DNA of 64,000 nt from Candidatus Gastranaerophilales bacterium (GTDB taxonomy: Bacteria > Cyanobacteriota > Vampirovibrionia > Gastranaerophilales > Gastranaerophilaceae). Both the position numbers and the translations under genes were made by a program. The DNA lies in NCBI GenBank assembly GCA_944325175.1, contig CALUYZ010000002.1, positions 62,001 through 126,000 on the forward strand, written 5' to 3'. This document shows positions 45,115 through 54,027 of this stretch, in pieces. The notes below the pieces were generated by a model. That model was not told the DNA's origin and did no database searches. It was given only the letters and a program-made list of their open reading frames with translations. Numbering within the stretch: position 1 is the first letter of the stretch; every line of letters starts with the position of its first letter.

Positions 45115-46899
45115 ATGAGAATTTGCCCTTGCTGCCCATATACACTAAACGGTTATTTTTCTTTGAATAAAAATAACCGAAAAGAAGCCACAAGCATACC
45201 TTTTTGTGCAAAAAATCAAAAAGAAGCACAAATAACATACTACGACTATTTAAAAAATTCAGTTGCATTTATGGGCGAAAAATATAAAAAATCAAAAAGC
45301 TATTTAAGCTCAAAGTTTCTTTTTAATTCAAAAGAAGATTCTATTCTAACCAAAGGAAACAAAATCAGAGTTGATAAAACGGACTATTCAAGGGAAGATG
45401 TTCAAAATATTTTGTCGGAAAAAACAAAAGATGCAAACGCCCAAGAATTTTTGGTTGAACATATAATGGCGCTTATTTCGCAAGATAACCCTGATTCTTA
45501 TTATATTAAAAAAATTTTAGAGCTTGTATATGCAAACAAGCTTCCCCCAAATGTCCTTTTGGGCTTAAAAAGCGGACTTTATACCGATGAAAATATAAAA
45601 TCGGATATAGATAAGCTTTTTGAATGTTACAGAAACGGGAAAAATGTTGCAGATGCTTTTGTAACAAGTTTTAAAACAAAAGAAAGCGCCCTTATGGCAC
45701 TTTCAGTAGGCGATATTTGTCAAATTGAAGATGAAGACAGAATTTCAATTAAAAAAAGCGACACGGAAATTGAAAAACTTTTTATAAGCAAAAAAACTTA
45801 TTTAGAACTTTTCCCGCCCGTTGAAAGATTTTTATACACACAATCAAAACAGCAAAACTGTTATTTTATAGCCGTTTTTGATTCCATTTTCTCAAATCCT
45901 TATTCAAGATATAAAATTTTAAGTCTTTTTCACGAAAGAAAAAACGGCAAAACAGATGCCACCTTCGGCGGTTATAAATATACGGGAAATAATGCAACAA
46001 ATAAAGATTTTAGCCGATATGTCTTAAAAGATGTTTCAAAACAACTGAATAAAACCAGAATATATAATTATGATTATATGGCATATACAACAGAAGGGCT
46101 TAGGGCGCTTGAACTATTAAGTGCGCAAGAAGCAAGAAAAAATGCCGAGAGCAAAATCAACAAAAAATATTTTCAATATAAAAAATTGCTCTTACAAAGC
46201 GAAGATGACACAATACTTTTCAATAATTTTAAATACAGAAGAAAAGAATTGGAAGATTTTATCTCGCTTTACGAATCATCAGCCTGTGCAAAAACCCTTA
46301 TTTCAACCGAAGAAATGAATATTCCCGCTTTTAGTACAGATTACGGCTCAATCTTATACGGTTTAAAACTATTAAACCAAAATGACAGAAAAAATGCAGA
46401 TTCAAAATGGGAAAGATACATTCTTGAAAGATATAAGGAATACTTAGAAAGAACAGGCAAAAAAACTGTTCCTTTTAGAGAAATAATACCATTCGAGGCT
46501 TATCAGGATATTTTCAAGTGCAAAATAGACAAAAACGCCCTAAGTCCATATACCTACGGTGGCAACTCTTTTTCCGCTTTTAGCACTTTTAATTTACCTT
46601 CAATTATGCTTCCCCTAAAAGATAGTGAAGCTGCCGATAAAATTTTAAACCTTGATGACATAGAGCAAAAGTTTGTTATAACCTGCTCCACACCAAACGA
46701 AAATCATTCCATGCCTGATATAGAACCATTTCACTCATATTCTGTCACTCCTTCCAAAAAAGAAGGTAAAAGAATTTTTATTGTCAAAAATCCCATTAAT
46801 ACAACCCAGATAATTGAACTTGATAAACAAGAACTTAAAAGATATTTTGATACCGTTGAACTTGGTTTAATCGAGCCTTCATCTTTTTATTTGCCATAA
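45115..46899 (+). CDS. Calpain-like cysteine protease, possible effector
   Basis: A 594-residue protein. Seen, in order: an N-terminal leader with SIPFCAKN resembling the tagged orphans, a helical middle region, and a papain/calpain-like catalytic core: QSKQQNCYFIAVFDSIFS (Gln and Cys, about residues 243-258), a spacer domain, HSYSV (His, about 540) and KNPINTTQIIEL (Asn, about 560), the Q-C-H-N order of the C2 family. Bacterial calpain-like enzymes are often secreted or toxin-associated, but no signal peptide is obvious. The last 21 bases overlap trkH on the other strand. Family identity is inferred from motifs only. Confidence 0.7.
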   Translation: MRICPCCPYTLNGYFSLNKNNRKEATSIPFCAKNQKEAQITYYDYLKNSVAFMGEKYKKSKSYLSSKFLFNSKEDSILTKGNKIRVDKTDYSREDVQNILSEKTKDANAQEFLVEHIMALISQDNPDSYYIKKILELVYANKLPPNVLLGLKSGLYTDENIKSDIDKLFECYRNGKNVADAFVTSFKTKESALMALSVGDICQIEDEDRISIKKSDTEIEKLFISKKTYLELFPPVERFLYTQSKQQNCYFIAVFDSIFSNPYSRYKILSLFHERKNGKTDATFGGYKYTGNNATNKDFSRYVLKDVSKQLNKTRIYNYDYMAYTTEGLRALELLSAQEARKNAESKINKKYFQYKKLLLQSEDDTILFNNFKYRRKELEDFISLYESSACAKTLISTEEMNIPAFSTDYGSILYGLKLLNQNDRKNADSKWERYILERYKEYLERTGKKTVPFREIIPFEAYQDIFKCKIDKNALSPYTYGGNSFSAFSTFNLPSIMLPLKDSEAADKILNLDDIEQKFVITCSTPNENHSMPDIEPFHSYSVTPSKKEGKRIFIVKNPINTTQIIELDKQELKRYFDTVELGLIEPSSFYLP

Positions 46900-48336
46900 A
46901 TCCTTATTTAAAATTGCAAGAAAAGGAATTATTTCAAGACGCCCGACAAACATGTTGAATGTAAAAATTAATTTTGTGAAAAAATTCAAATTGTTATAAC
47001 TGCCAACAGGTCCGATTGATGCCTCAAACCCTGGGCCTGTATTAGATAAAGTTGCAATGCTTCCCGTTATGGCCAAAATTGTATTTTGCTCAATTAAAGC
47101 AACCAAAACCGTGCTTAGAGCAAAAATTGCTATAAAAAACATGAAAAATATTATAATTTGATGCCCTGTTTCAGGCGGAACCGTTCTTCCGTCCAATTTA
47201 ACGGGAGATATCATATTAGGGTGAACTATTTTATTTAATTCATTTTTAATAAATTTAAAAAGATAAACCCACCTTGCAACTTTTATACCACCTGAAGCAG
47301 AAATGGCAGAACCCCCTATAAACATTAAAATAAAAAGTAAAATTTGCGCTCTAAAGGGCCATAAGATGTAATCAGAACTTGTTGAACCGGTTGATGTTAT
47401 GGTTGAAGCCGTTTCATAGAAAGCATCTCTAAGAGCAATATTAAAAGGCGTATTGCCTTCAAAATATAAAACAGCAGCAATTAAAAAAGTTATGACAAAC
47501 ACTATTCCAAAGTAAGTTTTAAATTCTTCACTTTTAAAAAGTTCGTTTATTTTTCCTTTAATTAAAACTTTATAAGTTAAAATAAAATTCATGCCTGCCA
47601 AAAATGCAAAAATGCCGCCAACCCAAATCAAAAGGGAATTTTGTCCGATTAAACCGTTTGAATAATTTGAAAAACCGCCTGCTGAAATTGTGCTAAAAGA
47701 AAGGCAAAGAGAATCATAAAAATTTAAGCCCAATAATGTATAGCAAATAATTTGAACAACCGTAAGTAAAATATAAATTAACCAAAGCCAACTTGCAGTG
47801 TGTCTAATTCTTGGGGTTATTTTTTCTTCCGTCGGGTTAGAGGCTTCAGCAAAAAACATTTGCCTGCCTGCAACCGCAAATTTTGGAAGGACGGCAATAA
47901 ATAAAACTATTATCCCCATGCCCCCAAACCACTGCATTAAAGCTCTATACATAAAAAATGTTTTAGAATAGAGCGAAAAATCAGATAAAATTGTAGCACC
48001 CGTTGTTGAAATGCCTGAAACCGATTCAAATAAAGCATTTATTGGAGATAGGTTAAAAAATAAAAAAGGAATTGCGCAAATAATGGCATAACTTCCCCAA
48101 GATAAAAGAACTGTTGCAAGTGCTTCAGTTCTGTTCATAGAATCTATGTCTTTTTCATCCGCATCATTTAGACAAAACAAAGTACCCATTAAAAAAGCAA
48201 TCACGCCCGTTATTAAAAAAGGGTGAATTGATGTAAATTCTTTGTAAAAAAGCGCAAACACCATGGGGAATAAAAATATTATGCTCATATATTTTAAGGC
48301 TATGCCTGTTGTATTTAAAATTATTTTAAAACGCAT
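46879..48336 (-). CDS. trkH: Trk-type potassium uptake channel subunit
   Basis: TrkH forms the potassium-conducting inner-membrane channel with four pore loops. The 485 residues have about 10 hydrophobic helices and selectivity-type loops such as SGISTTGATI (about 98-107), STISAGGFSN, TITSTGSTSSD and ATLSNTGPGFE, each carrying a pore glycine. Convergent with the protease gene, partner of trkA upstream with a 2-bp gap. Works with TrkA as regulator. Confidence 0.95.
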   Translation of the reverse strand: MRFKIILNTTGIALKYMSIIFLFPMVFALFYKEFTSIHPFLITGVIAFLMGTLFCLNDADEKDIDSMNRTEALATVLLSWGSYAIICAIPFLFFNLSPINALFESVSGISTTGATILSDFSLYSKTFFMYRALMQWFGGMGIIVLFIAVLPKFAVAGRQMFFAEASNPTEEKITPRIRHTASWLWLIYILLTVVQIICYTLLGLNFYDSLCLSFSTISAGGFSNYSNGLIGQNSLLIWVGGIFAFLAGMNFILTYKVLIKGKINELFKSEEFKTYFGIVFVITFLIAAVLYFEGNTPFNIALRDAFYETASTITSTGSTSSDYILWPFRAQILLFILMFIGGSAISASGGIKVARWVYLFKFIKNELNKIVHPNMISPVKLDGRTVPPETGHQIIIFFMFFIAIFALSTVLVALIEQNTILAITGSIATLSNTGPGFEASIGPVGSYNNLNFFTKLIFTFNMFVGRLEIIPFLAILNKDLWQIKR

Positions 48337-48338
48337 TT

Positions 48339-49685
48339 TTACTTACTACCAAAAAAATCTCTTATCTTTTGAGCATCATCCGCCATTGTAAAAACAAGCA
48401 AGGAATCATTTGCTCTAATTAAAGTTTGCCCTTTTGGAATTATTATTCTTGTTCCTCTTTGAATAATTGCAATAACGGCTCTACAGGGGAGTTTTAATTC
48501 CATTAAAGTAATATCTTTAAAGTCATTTCTCACTTGAATTTCTTGAACTTTCCCTAAACCCCTTTCAACCGTTGCCAAAATTCCCATTTTTGAATCTATA
48601 ATTTGATTTTTAATTTCGTTTAATGCAGCTTGCTTTGGTGAAACCGCAACGTCAACGCCAACGTTTTCAAACAAAGGAACGGTTGCCAACTGTTCAACTC
48701 TTGTAATAACCCTTGTAGCGCCCATTTGTTTAGATAAAAGCGAGCATAAAAGGTTTTTTTCGTCACTGTCTGTAACCGCAATAACAACATCCATTTGCCC
48801 AATGCCTTCACGGGTTAAAAACTCTGAATTTGTGCCGTCTGCATTTAAAACAAGCGTTTTATTCAAGTTTTCAGATAATATTTCACACCTTTTATAATCT
48901 TTTTCAATTAATTTCACTTTTATTTTTGTTTTTTCTAAAAGTGAAGCTAATTCAAAACCAACGGTGCCGCCGCCTATAATTGCAACGTTTTTAATTCTTG
49001 ATTTTTCATCCACGAAGAATTTCAGAGCCGTTAAATCAAGCCCGTCAGGGGTTCCCATTAAAATACATTTATCATTTAATTGAATTTCATCGTTGCCGTT
49101 TGGAATAAACAAGTTATCATTTCTTGCAATGCCAACAACTAAAGTTTCGTTTTCAAAATCTATATCTTTTAATTTTTTACCTAAAACGGGAGTATCTTCT
49201 TTTACTCTATATTCAAGAAGCTTAGCCCTTCCTTGATGAAAACTTTCAACATCTAAGGCATCAGGCACAGTTAAAATGCTGAAAATTTCCCTTGTTAATA
49301 ATTCTTCTGGCCAAACAACAAAATTTATATTAATGTCATCTTCTTTTAAGGCGTTATCTCTTATAATTTTCAGGGAATTTTTACATTCTTTCCTTGATAC
49401 AAGGCAAACCGTTTGGGCGCAGCTTAAATATTTTGCCATAATGCAGCCTACAATGTTTGCTTCGTCTGTTTCACTTGATGCAATAAAAACATCTGCATTT
49501 TTAATGTCTGCTTTTGTTAAAACGTTTATATTTGAAGCGTCACCAATAATTGTTGATAAATCAAGCTGGGAAAATTGATTAAGTTTTTCAACATCAGGGT
49601 CAATAACTATTATGTCATGATCTTCAAAAAATTCCGTCGCAACAATGGATGCTATATCGCCTGCGCCATAGATTACTATTTTCAT
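48339..49685 (-). CDS. trkA: Trk system potassium regulatory subunit
   Basis: A 448-residue cytoplasmic regulator with two RCK/TrkA-N Rossmann domains (start IVIYGAGDIASIVATEF at about 2-18 and second VAIIGGGTVGFELASLLEKT at about 228-247), each followed by a TrkA-C domain (about 140-215 and 370-445). It binds NAD(H)/ATP and gates TrkH. First gene of the trkA-trkH operon. Upstream, about 97 bp separate it from the tyrosine recombinase on the other strand. Confidence 0.95.
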   Translation of the reverse strand: MKIVIYGAGDIASIVATEFFEDHDIIVIDPDVEKLNQFSQLDLSTIIGDASNINVLTKADIKNADVFIASSETDEANIVGCIMAKYLSCAQTVCLVSRKECKNSLKIIRDNALKEDDININFVVWPEELLTREIFSILTVPDALDVESFHQGRAKLLEYRVKEDTPVLGKKLKDIDFENETLVVGIARNDNLFIPNGNDEIQLNDKCILMGTPDGLDLTALKFFVDEKSRIKNVAIIGGGTVGFELASLLEKTKIKVKLIEKDYKRCEILSENLNKTLVLNADGTNSEFLTREGIGQMDVVIAVTDSDEKNLLCSLLSKQMGATRVITRVEQLATVPLFENVGVDVAVSPKQAALNEIKNQIIDSKMGILATVERGLGKVQEIQVRNDFKDITLMELKLPCRAVIAIIQRGTRIIIPKGQTLIRANDSLLVFTMADDAQKIRDFFGSK

Positions 49686-49782
49686 AAACTAAATTATATA
49701 ATATAACTTGTTAAGTTCAAGCACCATAAAATTCATTCATTTATAAGATGAAACAAGAAAAGGTTTAGAAAATAATTAAAAT

Positions 49783-50652
49783 ATGTTAATTCAGTCTATA
49801 AGCGAATATTTAACCTATCTCGAAGTTGAAAGAGGATTAAGCCAAAATACTATTTTAGCTTACGAAAACGATATTTTAGGATTTTTTGAATATTTTAAAA
49901 ATATAGAAAACCCTGAAGAGATTAAAAGGATTCATTTCAGCGAATACACCGTGCATTTAGCAGAAAATGGTCTTTTAAGTTCATCCGTTACAAGAAAAAT
50001 AGCTTCAATTAAAGGTTTTTTCAGATTTTTGGCTGCAAATAAAGAAATAAAAACAAACCCCTCTTTATCTGTAACTTCCCCCAAAATTCCAAAAAAATTA
50101 CCAAAAGTTATTAGCTACGAAGAAATTGAAAAACTTTTAAAAAACCGCTTAACAACAAAAGAAAAAGCCGTTTTTGAACTTTTATATGCAACCGGTCTAA
50201 GGGTTTCTGAACTTGTTAATCTAACCGTTAAAAATGTTGATTTTAAAGGAAATATAATAAAAACAACAGGAAAAGGCTCAAAAGATAGAATTGTACCTAT
50301 GGGCAAAAAAGCAAAAGAAGCGCTAAACCAATACATGAAAGAACGAAACCTGCTTATAAAAGCAAAACTCGGTTCAAAAGGCGAATTAGATTATATCTTT
50401 TTAAATGAAAAACTGGAAAAAATTTCAAGGCAATGGGTTTACAACTTCATAAAAAAACAAGGCGAAACCATAAATAAAACCATCTCCCCTCATACAATAA
50501 GACATTCTTTCGCAACGCACCTTCTTGAAAACGGAGCAGACCTCAGAGCCGTACAAGAACTTTTAGGCCACAGAAGCGTCGTAACAACCCAACTATACAC
50601 CCACATAAGCAAAAAACGCCTAAGAGAGGTTTATTTCAACATAAACAACTAA
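49783..50652 (+). CDS. Tyrosine recombinase, XerC/XerD type; candidate promoter invertase
   Basis: A 289-residue integrase-family recombinase. It has an N-terminal SAM-like core-binding domain (about 1-90) and a catalytic domain with all six residues: Arg in TGLRVSEL (about 140), Lys in TGKGSKDR (about 166), HTIRHSFATH (about 237-246; His and Arg), LLGHRS (about 263) and the nucleophile in QLYTH (about 272). Housekeeping XerD resolves chromosome dimers at dif. However, this gene ends 14 bp before inversion element B in front of a DGR-target pilin, and the elements look like tyrosine-recombinase sites, so a role in promoter inversion is plausible. Not proved from sequence. Confidence 0.88.
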   Translation: MLIQSISEYLTYLEVERGLSQNTILAYENDILGFFEYFKNIENPEEIKRIHFSEYTVHLAENGLLSSSVTRKIASIKGFFRFLAANKEIKTNPSLSVTSPKIPKKLPKVISYEEIEKLLKNRLTTKEKAVFELLYATGLRVSELVNLTVKNVDFKGNIIKTTGKGSKDRIVPMGKKAKEALNQYMKERNLLIKAKLGSKGELDYIFLNEKLEKISRQWVYNFIKKQGETINKTISPHTIRHSFATHLLENGADLRAVQELLGHRSVVTTQLYTHISKKRLREVYFNINN

Positions 50653-50666
50653 AACCAAACAAAAAT

Positions 50667-50834
50667 GCACCAAAATGAGTAATATTGGTGCATTTAACTT
50701 CTTTTTCTTAATATATCATTATTTCCGCATTAATTCAAGACGCCAAAACCTTAATATTTTTTATTTTTTAATCCTCAAAACTCTTTCACAACAATGCCTT
50801 TAACCATTTGCATCAAACTTACTCAAATTGGTGC
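50667..50834. promoter_or_regulatory. Putative invertible promoter element B (OFF orientation)
   Basis: Sites 50667-50691 and 50810-50834; cores TGAGTAA and TTACTCA are exact inverses. Minus-strand promoter TTGAAT (50738-50733), N17, TATATT (50715-50710) points away from the gene. Inversion would bring the -10 to 50786-50791, about 61 nt before ATG 50859. Same 168-bp span as A and C. Confidence 0.72.
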
Positions 50835-50858
50835 AAAGTTGAAAGGAAAGCAGAAAAT

Positions 50859-51830
50859 ATGAAAAAGAAAAAGGGGTTTACACTTGCTGAAGTTTTAATT
50901 ACTTTAGCAATTATTGGCATAGTGGCAGCAATTACCCTGCCAAGCTTACTTGTAAATGTAAACGAAAAAGCATGGGATGCACAGAAAAAAGCTCTCCATG
51001 CAAGACTGGCTCAAGCAATAGGACAAATGAACACTTTAGGCGGATATGGAACCTATACTGAAGATGAAGAAGGCACCACAACAGCTGATACCGCCGCTGA
51101 AAGTTTTATTTTAGATGCTCTATCAAAAGTTTACAAAATCAATAACGTTTGCGGACCTGATAAGCTATCTTCTTGCGGTATTCCAAGCAAAATCACAACA
51201 TTAAACGGTAGTAGTGAATTAACTTTTCCAACAAAAATGAGCGAACTGAATGAAAAACTTTTAAATGGAAGTCATTATACAGATGAAGACGGCGATGTAG
51301 CAGACACAAAAGCAGCTGGATTTGAAACAGAGAATGGGGAATCAATCGCAGTATTCTATAACCCATTATGCAGTTCAGATACAACAGCTAACCACTATGT
51401 TCAAAACAAAATGTGCGTTAACTTTATCTACGACTTAAATGGTGCAGAAGGACCAAATCAAGTTGGCAAAGATGTCGGATTCATCACAGCTTTTTATAAC
51501 AAAACCCCTGTCGTTGTAGCACCTGTTCCATATAACACAGATTACACTTCAACCGTAAAGCAATATACGGAAACAGAAGGCGAAATTGATGCGCAAGCAG
51601 TATGTAAAACCATGGGAGAAGACCTAAGGTTGCCTGATAGAGATGAAGTTGCATCATTATTTATAAATGCACCCCTTATTAATCTGGGTGAAAGCGCAGG
51701 TGGTTATTGGTCAAGCTCAGTCACTACAATAGGTCTCTATGGATTATGCTGGAGTCAACTCTTCAATACTGGTTACCGCTTCCATACCAATCGAGCTTAT
51801 CCTGGCTACGTGCGCTGCCTCAGAAAATAA
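50859..51830 (+). CDS. DGR-target pilin-like protein (copy 2)
   Basis: A 323-residue paralogue of the target family. The start is ATG 50859 after GAAAGGAAAG; an upstream in-frame ATG at 50808 falls inside the inversion site and is rejected. Prepilin motif KGFTLAEVLITLAIIGIVA; conserved central region; C-terminal DUF1566-like fold (LRLPDRDEVASLF, YWSSSV, YVRCLRK). Its VR (51697-51832) keeps the GC-rich tail GTGCGCTGCCTCAG but has many differences elsewhere, including non-adenine ones, so it was last rewritten longer ago or from a different template. Surface-exposed hypervariable adhesin/pilin tip is the likely role. Confidence 0.9.
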   Translation: MKKKKGFTLAEVLITLAIIGIVAAITLPSLLVNVNEKAWDAQKKALHARLAQAIGQMNTLGGYGTYTEDEEGTTTADTAAESFILDALSKVYKINNVCGPDKLSSCGIPSKITTLNGSSELTFPTKMSELNEKLLNGSHYTDEDGDVADTKAAGFETENGESIAVFYNPLCSSDTTANHYVQNKMCVNFIYDLNGAEGPNQVGKDVGFITAFYNKTPVVVAPVPYNTDYTSTVKQYTETEGEIDAQAVCKTMGEDLRLPDRDEVASLFINAPLINLGESAGGYWSSSVTTIGLYGLCWSQLFNTGYRFHTNRAYPGYVRCLRK

Positions 51831-51832
51831 AA
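51697..51832 (+). other. VR2: variable repeat, partly decayed
   Basis: 136 bp aligned to the TR; the 3' half matches with changes mainly at TR adenines (AAC to TAC, TTC, GGC), but the 5' half differs at non-A positions too. A TTTTCATTTT/AAAATG-type hairpin follows at 51842-51866. Confidence 0.8.
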
Positions 51833-51841
51833 TTTGCTTCA

Positions 51842-51866
51842 TTTTCATTTTGCTAAAATGTGACAA
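51842..51866 (+). other. Post-VR hairpin, copy 2
   Basis: CATTTT-GCT-AAAATG with outer TTTTCA/TGACAA pairing and a 2-nt bulge, 11 nt after the stop; same element as at 61104-61128 and 63541-63565. DGR targets elsewhere need such a hairpin next to the VR for retrohoming. Confidence 0.65.
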
Positions 51867-51935
51867 AACCAAACAAAAAGACTCTTTTGCCCGATAAATA
51901 ATGAATTTATTTTCAACTTTATTCTTTTATCTTTA

Positions 51936-51962
51936 GCGTCACTTTTTAAGTGGCGCTTTTTT
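51936..51962 (+). terminator. Terminator of target gene copy 2
   Basis: GCGTCACTT / AAGTGGCGC with a TTT loop, then T6. Similar GGCGTCAC-type terminators follow most target copies. Confidence 0.9.
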
Positions 51963-51989
51963 AGAGGAGAAAATTTGATAATAAAAAAT

Positions 51990-52157
51990 GCACCAAAATG
52001 TTTAAGTTTGGTGCATTTTAGGTCTTTTTATTAATATAGCATTGTTTTGGATATTGTTCAAGATTGGAAAAAAGAATGAGTGGGGCTTTTGAGTGGGAAA
52101 AAACGTTGTAAACATGGTACTTTCGATGTGTTGCAACAAAATTAAACAGATTGGTGC
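51990..52157. promoter_or_regulatory. Putative invertible promoter element C (OFF orientation)
   Basis: Sites 51990-52014 and 52133-52157 (GCACCAA and GCAACAA left arms), cores TGTTTAA and TTAAACA are exact inverses and unlike those of A, B, D and E. The interior has diverged from the other elements, yet the minus-strand promoter TTGAAC (52061-52056), N17, TATATT (52038-52033) is kept. Inversion would place the -10 at 52109-52114, about 61 nt before the gene. Confidence 0.72.
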
Positions 52158-52181
52158 AAAAAGTTGAAAGGATAGAATGAT

Positions 52182-53153
52182 ATGAAAAAGAAAATGGGTT
52201 TTACTTTGGCTGAGGTGCTGATTACTTTGGCGATTATTGGGATTGTGGCGGCGATTACGTTACCCAGCTTGCTTGTTAATGTGAATGAGAAGGCATGGGA
52301 TGCACAGAAAAAGGCACTACATGCCAGATTAGCGCAAGCCATTGGGCAGATGAACAGTTTAAGCGGCTACGGAACGTATACGGAAGACGGTGACGGTGCA
52401 GTCACAGCAGATAACGCCGCTGAAAGTTTTATTTTAGATGCCCTCTCTAAGGTGTATAAAATAAACAACGTTTGCGGACCTGATAAGCTATCCTCTTGCG
52501 GAATTCCAAGTAAAATCACAACGTTGGATGCAGTTTCTGAAATTAATTTTCCAACAAAGATGAGCGAATTAAATACAAAGCTGTTAAATGGACTCCACGT
52601 TGCAGGTGAAGAAGGCAATGTAGCAGACACAAAAGCCTCTGCATTTGAAACAGTTAATGGTGAATCAATAGCTATATTTTATAACCCATTATGCAGCTCA
52701 GATGCAACAGTCAATCATTATGTTCAAAACAAAATGTGTGTTAACTTTGTATATGACCTAAATGGTGCAGAAGGACCAAACCAAGTTGGCAAAGATGTTG
52801 GGTTTATTACAGCTTTTTATAATAAAAACCCTGTCGTTGTAGCACCTGTTCCATATAACTTAGATTATGCATCAGCTGTGCCGCAATATACAGAAACAGA
52901 AGAAACAGTTGATGTGCAAACAGCATGTAAAACCATGGGAGAAGACCTAAGGCTTCCTGATAGAGATGAACTTGCATCACTCTTTGTTAATGCGCCTCTT
53001 ATCAACCTGGGTGAAAGCAATGGCTACTATTGGTCGGGCTCAGTCATTTCGTTAGGCACTCGTGGGTTAGCTTGGCACCAAGGTTTCGATAATGGCGGCC
53101 GTGGCCGCACCACTCGTTCTGGCGTTGGCTTCGTGCGCTGTATCAGAAGATAA
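52182..53153 (+). CDS. DGR-target pilin-like protein (copy 3)
   Basis: A 323-residue paralogue. Prepilin motif MGFTLAEVLITLAIIGIVA; conserved central region; DUF1566/C-type-lectin-like C-terminus (LRLPDRDELASLF, YWSGSVISLGT, FVRCIRR). Codon use in the first 100 bases is richer in GC than in copies 2 and 4, hinting at a separate history. Its VR shows the TR's WSGSVISLGT core with changes at almost every Asn codon (AAC to CAC, GGT, GGC, ACC) and a few third-position changes, so it is a fairly recent but not the latest retrohoming product. RBS GAAAGGATAGAATGAT. Confidence 0.92.
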   Translation: MKKKMGFTLAEVLITLAIIGIVAAITLPSLLVNVNEKAWDAQKKALHARLAQAIGQMNSLSGYGTYTEDGDGAVTADNAAESFILDALSKVYKINNVCGPDKLSSCGIPSKITTLDAVSEINFPTKMSELNTKLLNGLHVAGEEGNVADTKASAFETVNGESIAIFYNPLCSSDATVNHYVQNKMCVNFVYDLNGAEGPNQVGKDVGFITAFYNKNPVVVAPVPYNLDYASAVPQYTETEETVDVQTACKTMGEDLRLPDRDELASLFVNAPLINLGESNGYYWSGSVISLGTRGLAWHQGFDNGGRGRTTRSGVGFVRCIRR

Positions 53154-53155
53154 AA
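53020..53155 (+). other. VR3: variable repeat
   Basis: Aligns with the TR over 136 bp; most differences are at TR adenines, with several silent third-base changes and AGAAGATAA at the end. The CATTTT-GTT-AAAATG hairpin follows at 53169-53183. Confidence 0.85.
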
Positions 53156-53219
53156 AATTTCCGCTTTTCATTTTGTTAAAATGCAACATCTTATTTATCT
53201 TACTTATAACACTTTTAAA

Positions 53220-53245
53220 GGCGCCATTATAAAATGACGCCTTTT
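53220..53245 (+). terminator. Terminator of target gene copy 3
   Basis: GGCGCCATT / AATGACGCC with an ATAA loop, then TTTT. Confidence 0.85.
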
Positions 53246-53389
53246 AAAACATTGTCAAAAATTTTCTCCAAACTATAATAAAATTAGATGCTATCATACA
53301 GCCTATTTGAAAAGTTAATAAACACCCTTTCAATTACAGTATTGGCTCCACCTTTATTAATCAAAATAGAAATAAAAGGAGAAATGCTT

Positions 53390-53485
53390 ATGAAAACAAT
53401 AAAAGAATATTTTACTCAACTATTCATTTTATTGAATAAACTTTGGCTTTGGGTAAGGACAGGCGGACGTAAGGTATTGTCTTGA
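53390..53485 (+). CDS. 31-residue peptide, weakly supported
   Basis: ATG 53390 lies 8 nt after AAAAGGAG and gives a 31-residue peptide (MKTIKEYFTQLFILLNKLWL..., amphipathic, Trp-rich). It may be a genuine small protein. Its end overlaps a tRNA-like fold, so it could instead be an artefact. Confidence 0.4.
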   Translation: MKTIKEYFTQLFILLNKLWLWVRTGGRKVLS

Positions 53486-53558
53486 AGCCAATCTGATATT
53501 AACTTTAAATAGGATTTTATAGACGAAACGCCGAGGGGTTCGAATCCCCTCTACCTTA
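53470..53558 (+). other. Degenerate tRNA-like structure
   Basis: TAAGGTA (53470-53476) pairs with TACCTTA (53552-53558) and a canonical T-arm (AGGGG-TTCGAAT-CCCCT) stands just inside. D-arm and anticodon arm are not canonical. It may be a pseudogene tRNA or a tRNA with unusual long arm. Confidence 0.35.
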
Positions 53559-53585
53559 TTATATTGTTTCGCAAAACACAACAAA

Positions 53586-53616
53586 CAAAAAATCAGCCTT
53601 ACTATAAAGCGGCTGA
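53586..53616 (-). terminator. Terminator of tRNA-Arg
   Basis: On the minus strand TCAGCC/GGCTGA (53616-53593) then a run of T, 29 bp past the tRNA 3' end. Confidence 0.75.
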
Positions 53617-53644
53617 AACTTAATTATATTATATAAAAAGAATT

Positions 53645-53718
53645 TACCCTGGATGCGATTCGAACGCATGACCTACTGCTTAGAAGGCAGTTGCTCTATC
53701 CAGCTGAGCTACCAGGGC
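53645..53718 (-). tRNA. tRNA-Arg (UCU)
   Basis: A minus-strand cloverleaf: acceptor GCCCTGG with CCAGGG, D-arm with AGCTCAGCTGGATAGAGC, anticodon loop CTTCTAA (anticodon TCT) in stem ACTGC/GCAGT, T-arm GTTCGAATC. CCA is not encoded. The rest of 53154-54027 shows only the features listed here; 53721-54000 shows nothing recognisable. Confidence 0.95.
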
Positions 53719-54027
53719 CTACAAATTAAATCTAACAAAAACAAAGTAAATATGCAAGTTTGTTTTTAGAATTTATTTTAAAAAATTATAGTTACGGTTT
53801 TATTTAAAAATGATGATATATTTATACAAAGAATTGAAAGCGACGAGCAAATAAAGCCAAAGAAATTATAAAGCCTGCTTAAAGTTGAGTAAAATATTTT
53901 CTTTTTTAGAAGAATTAATTTAAAAGTTTTATAAGTTTATGCAGCAGACAAAAGTGCCATTTGTTGAACATTTTACAAAAAGCATGATTTTAATAAAATA
54001 AACACCCTAAAATATAGGGCATTTATT

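Noticed and set aside
50808..50858. Longer start of target copy 2 at 50808
   Set aside because: It falls inside the inversion site, lacks an RBS, and gives a length unlike the 323 residues of the four other copies.
53280..53560. tmRNA (ssrA)
   Set aside because: A T-arm and acceptor are present but there is no typical tmRNA 5' domain or tag reading frame ending in Ala-Ala.
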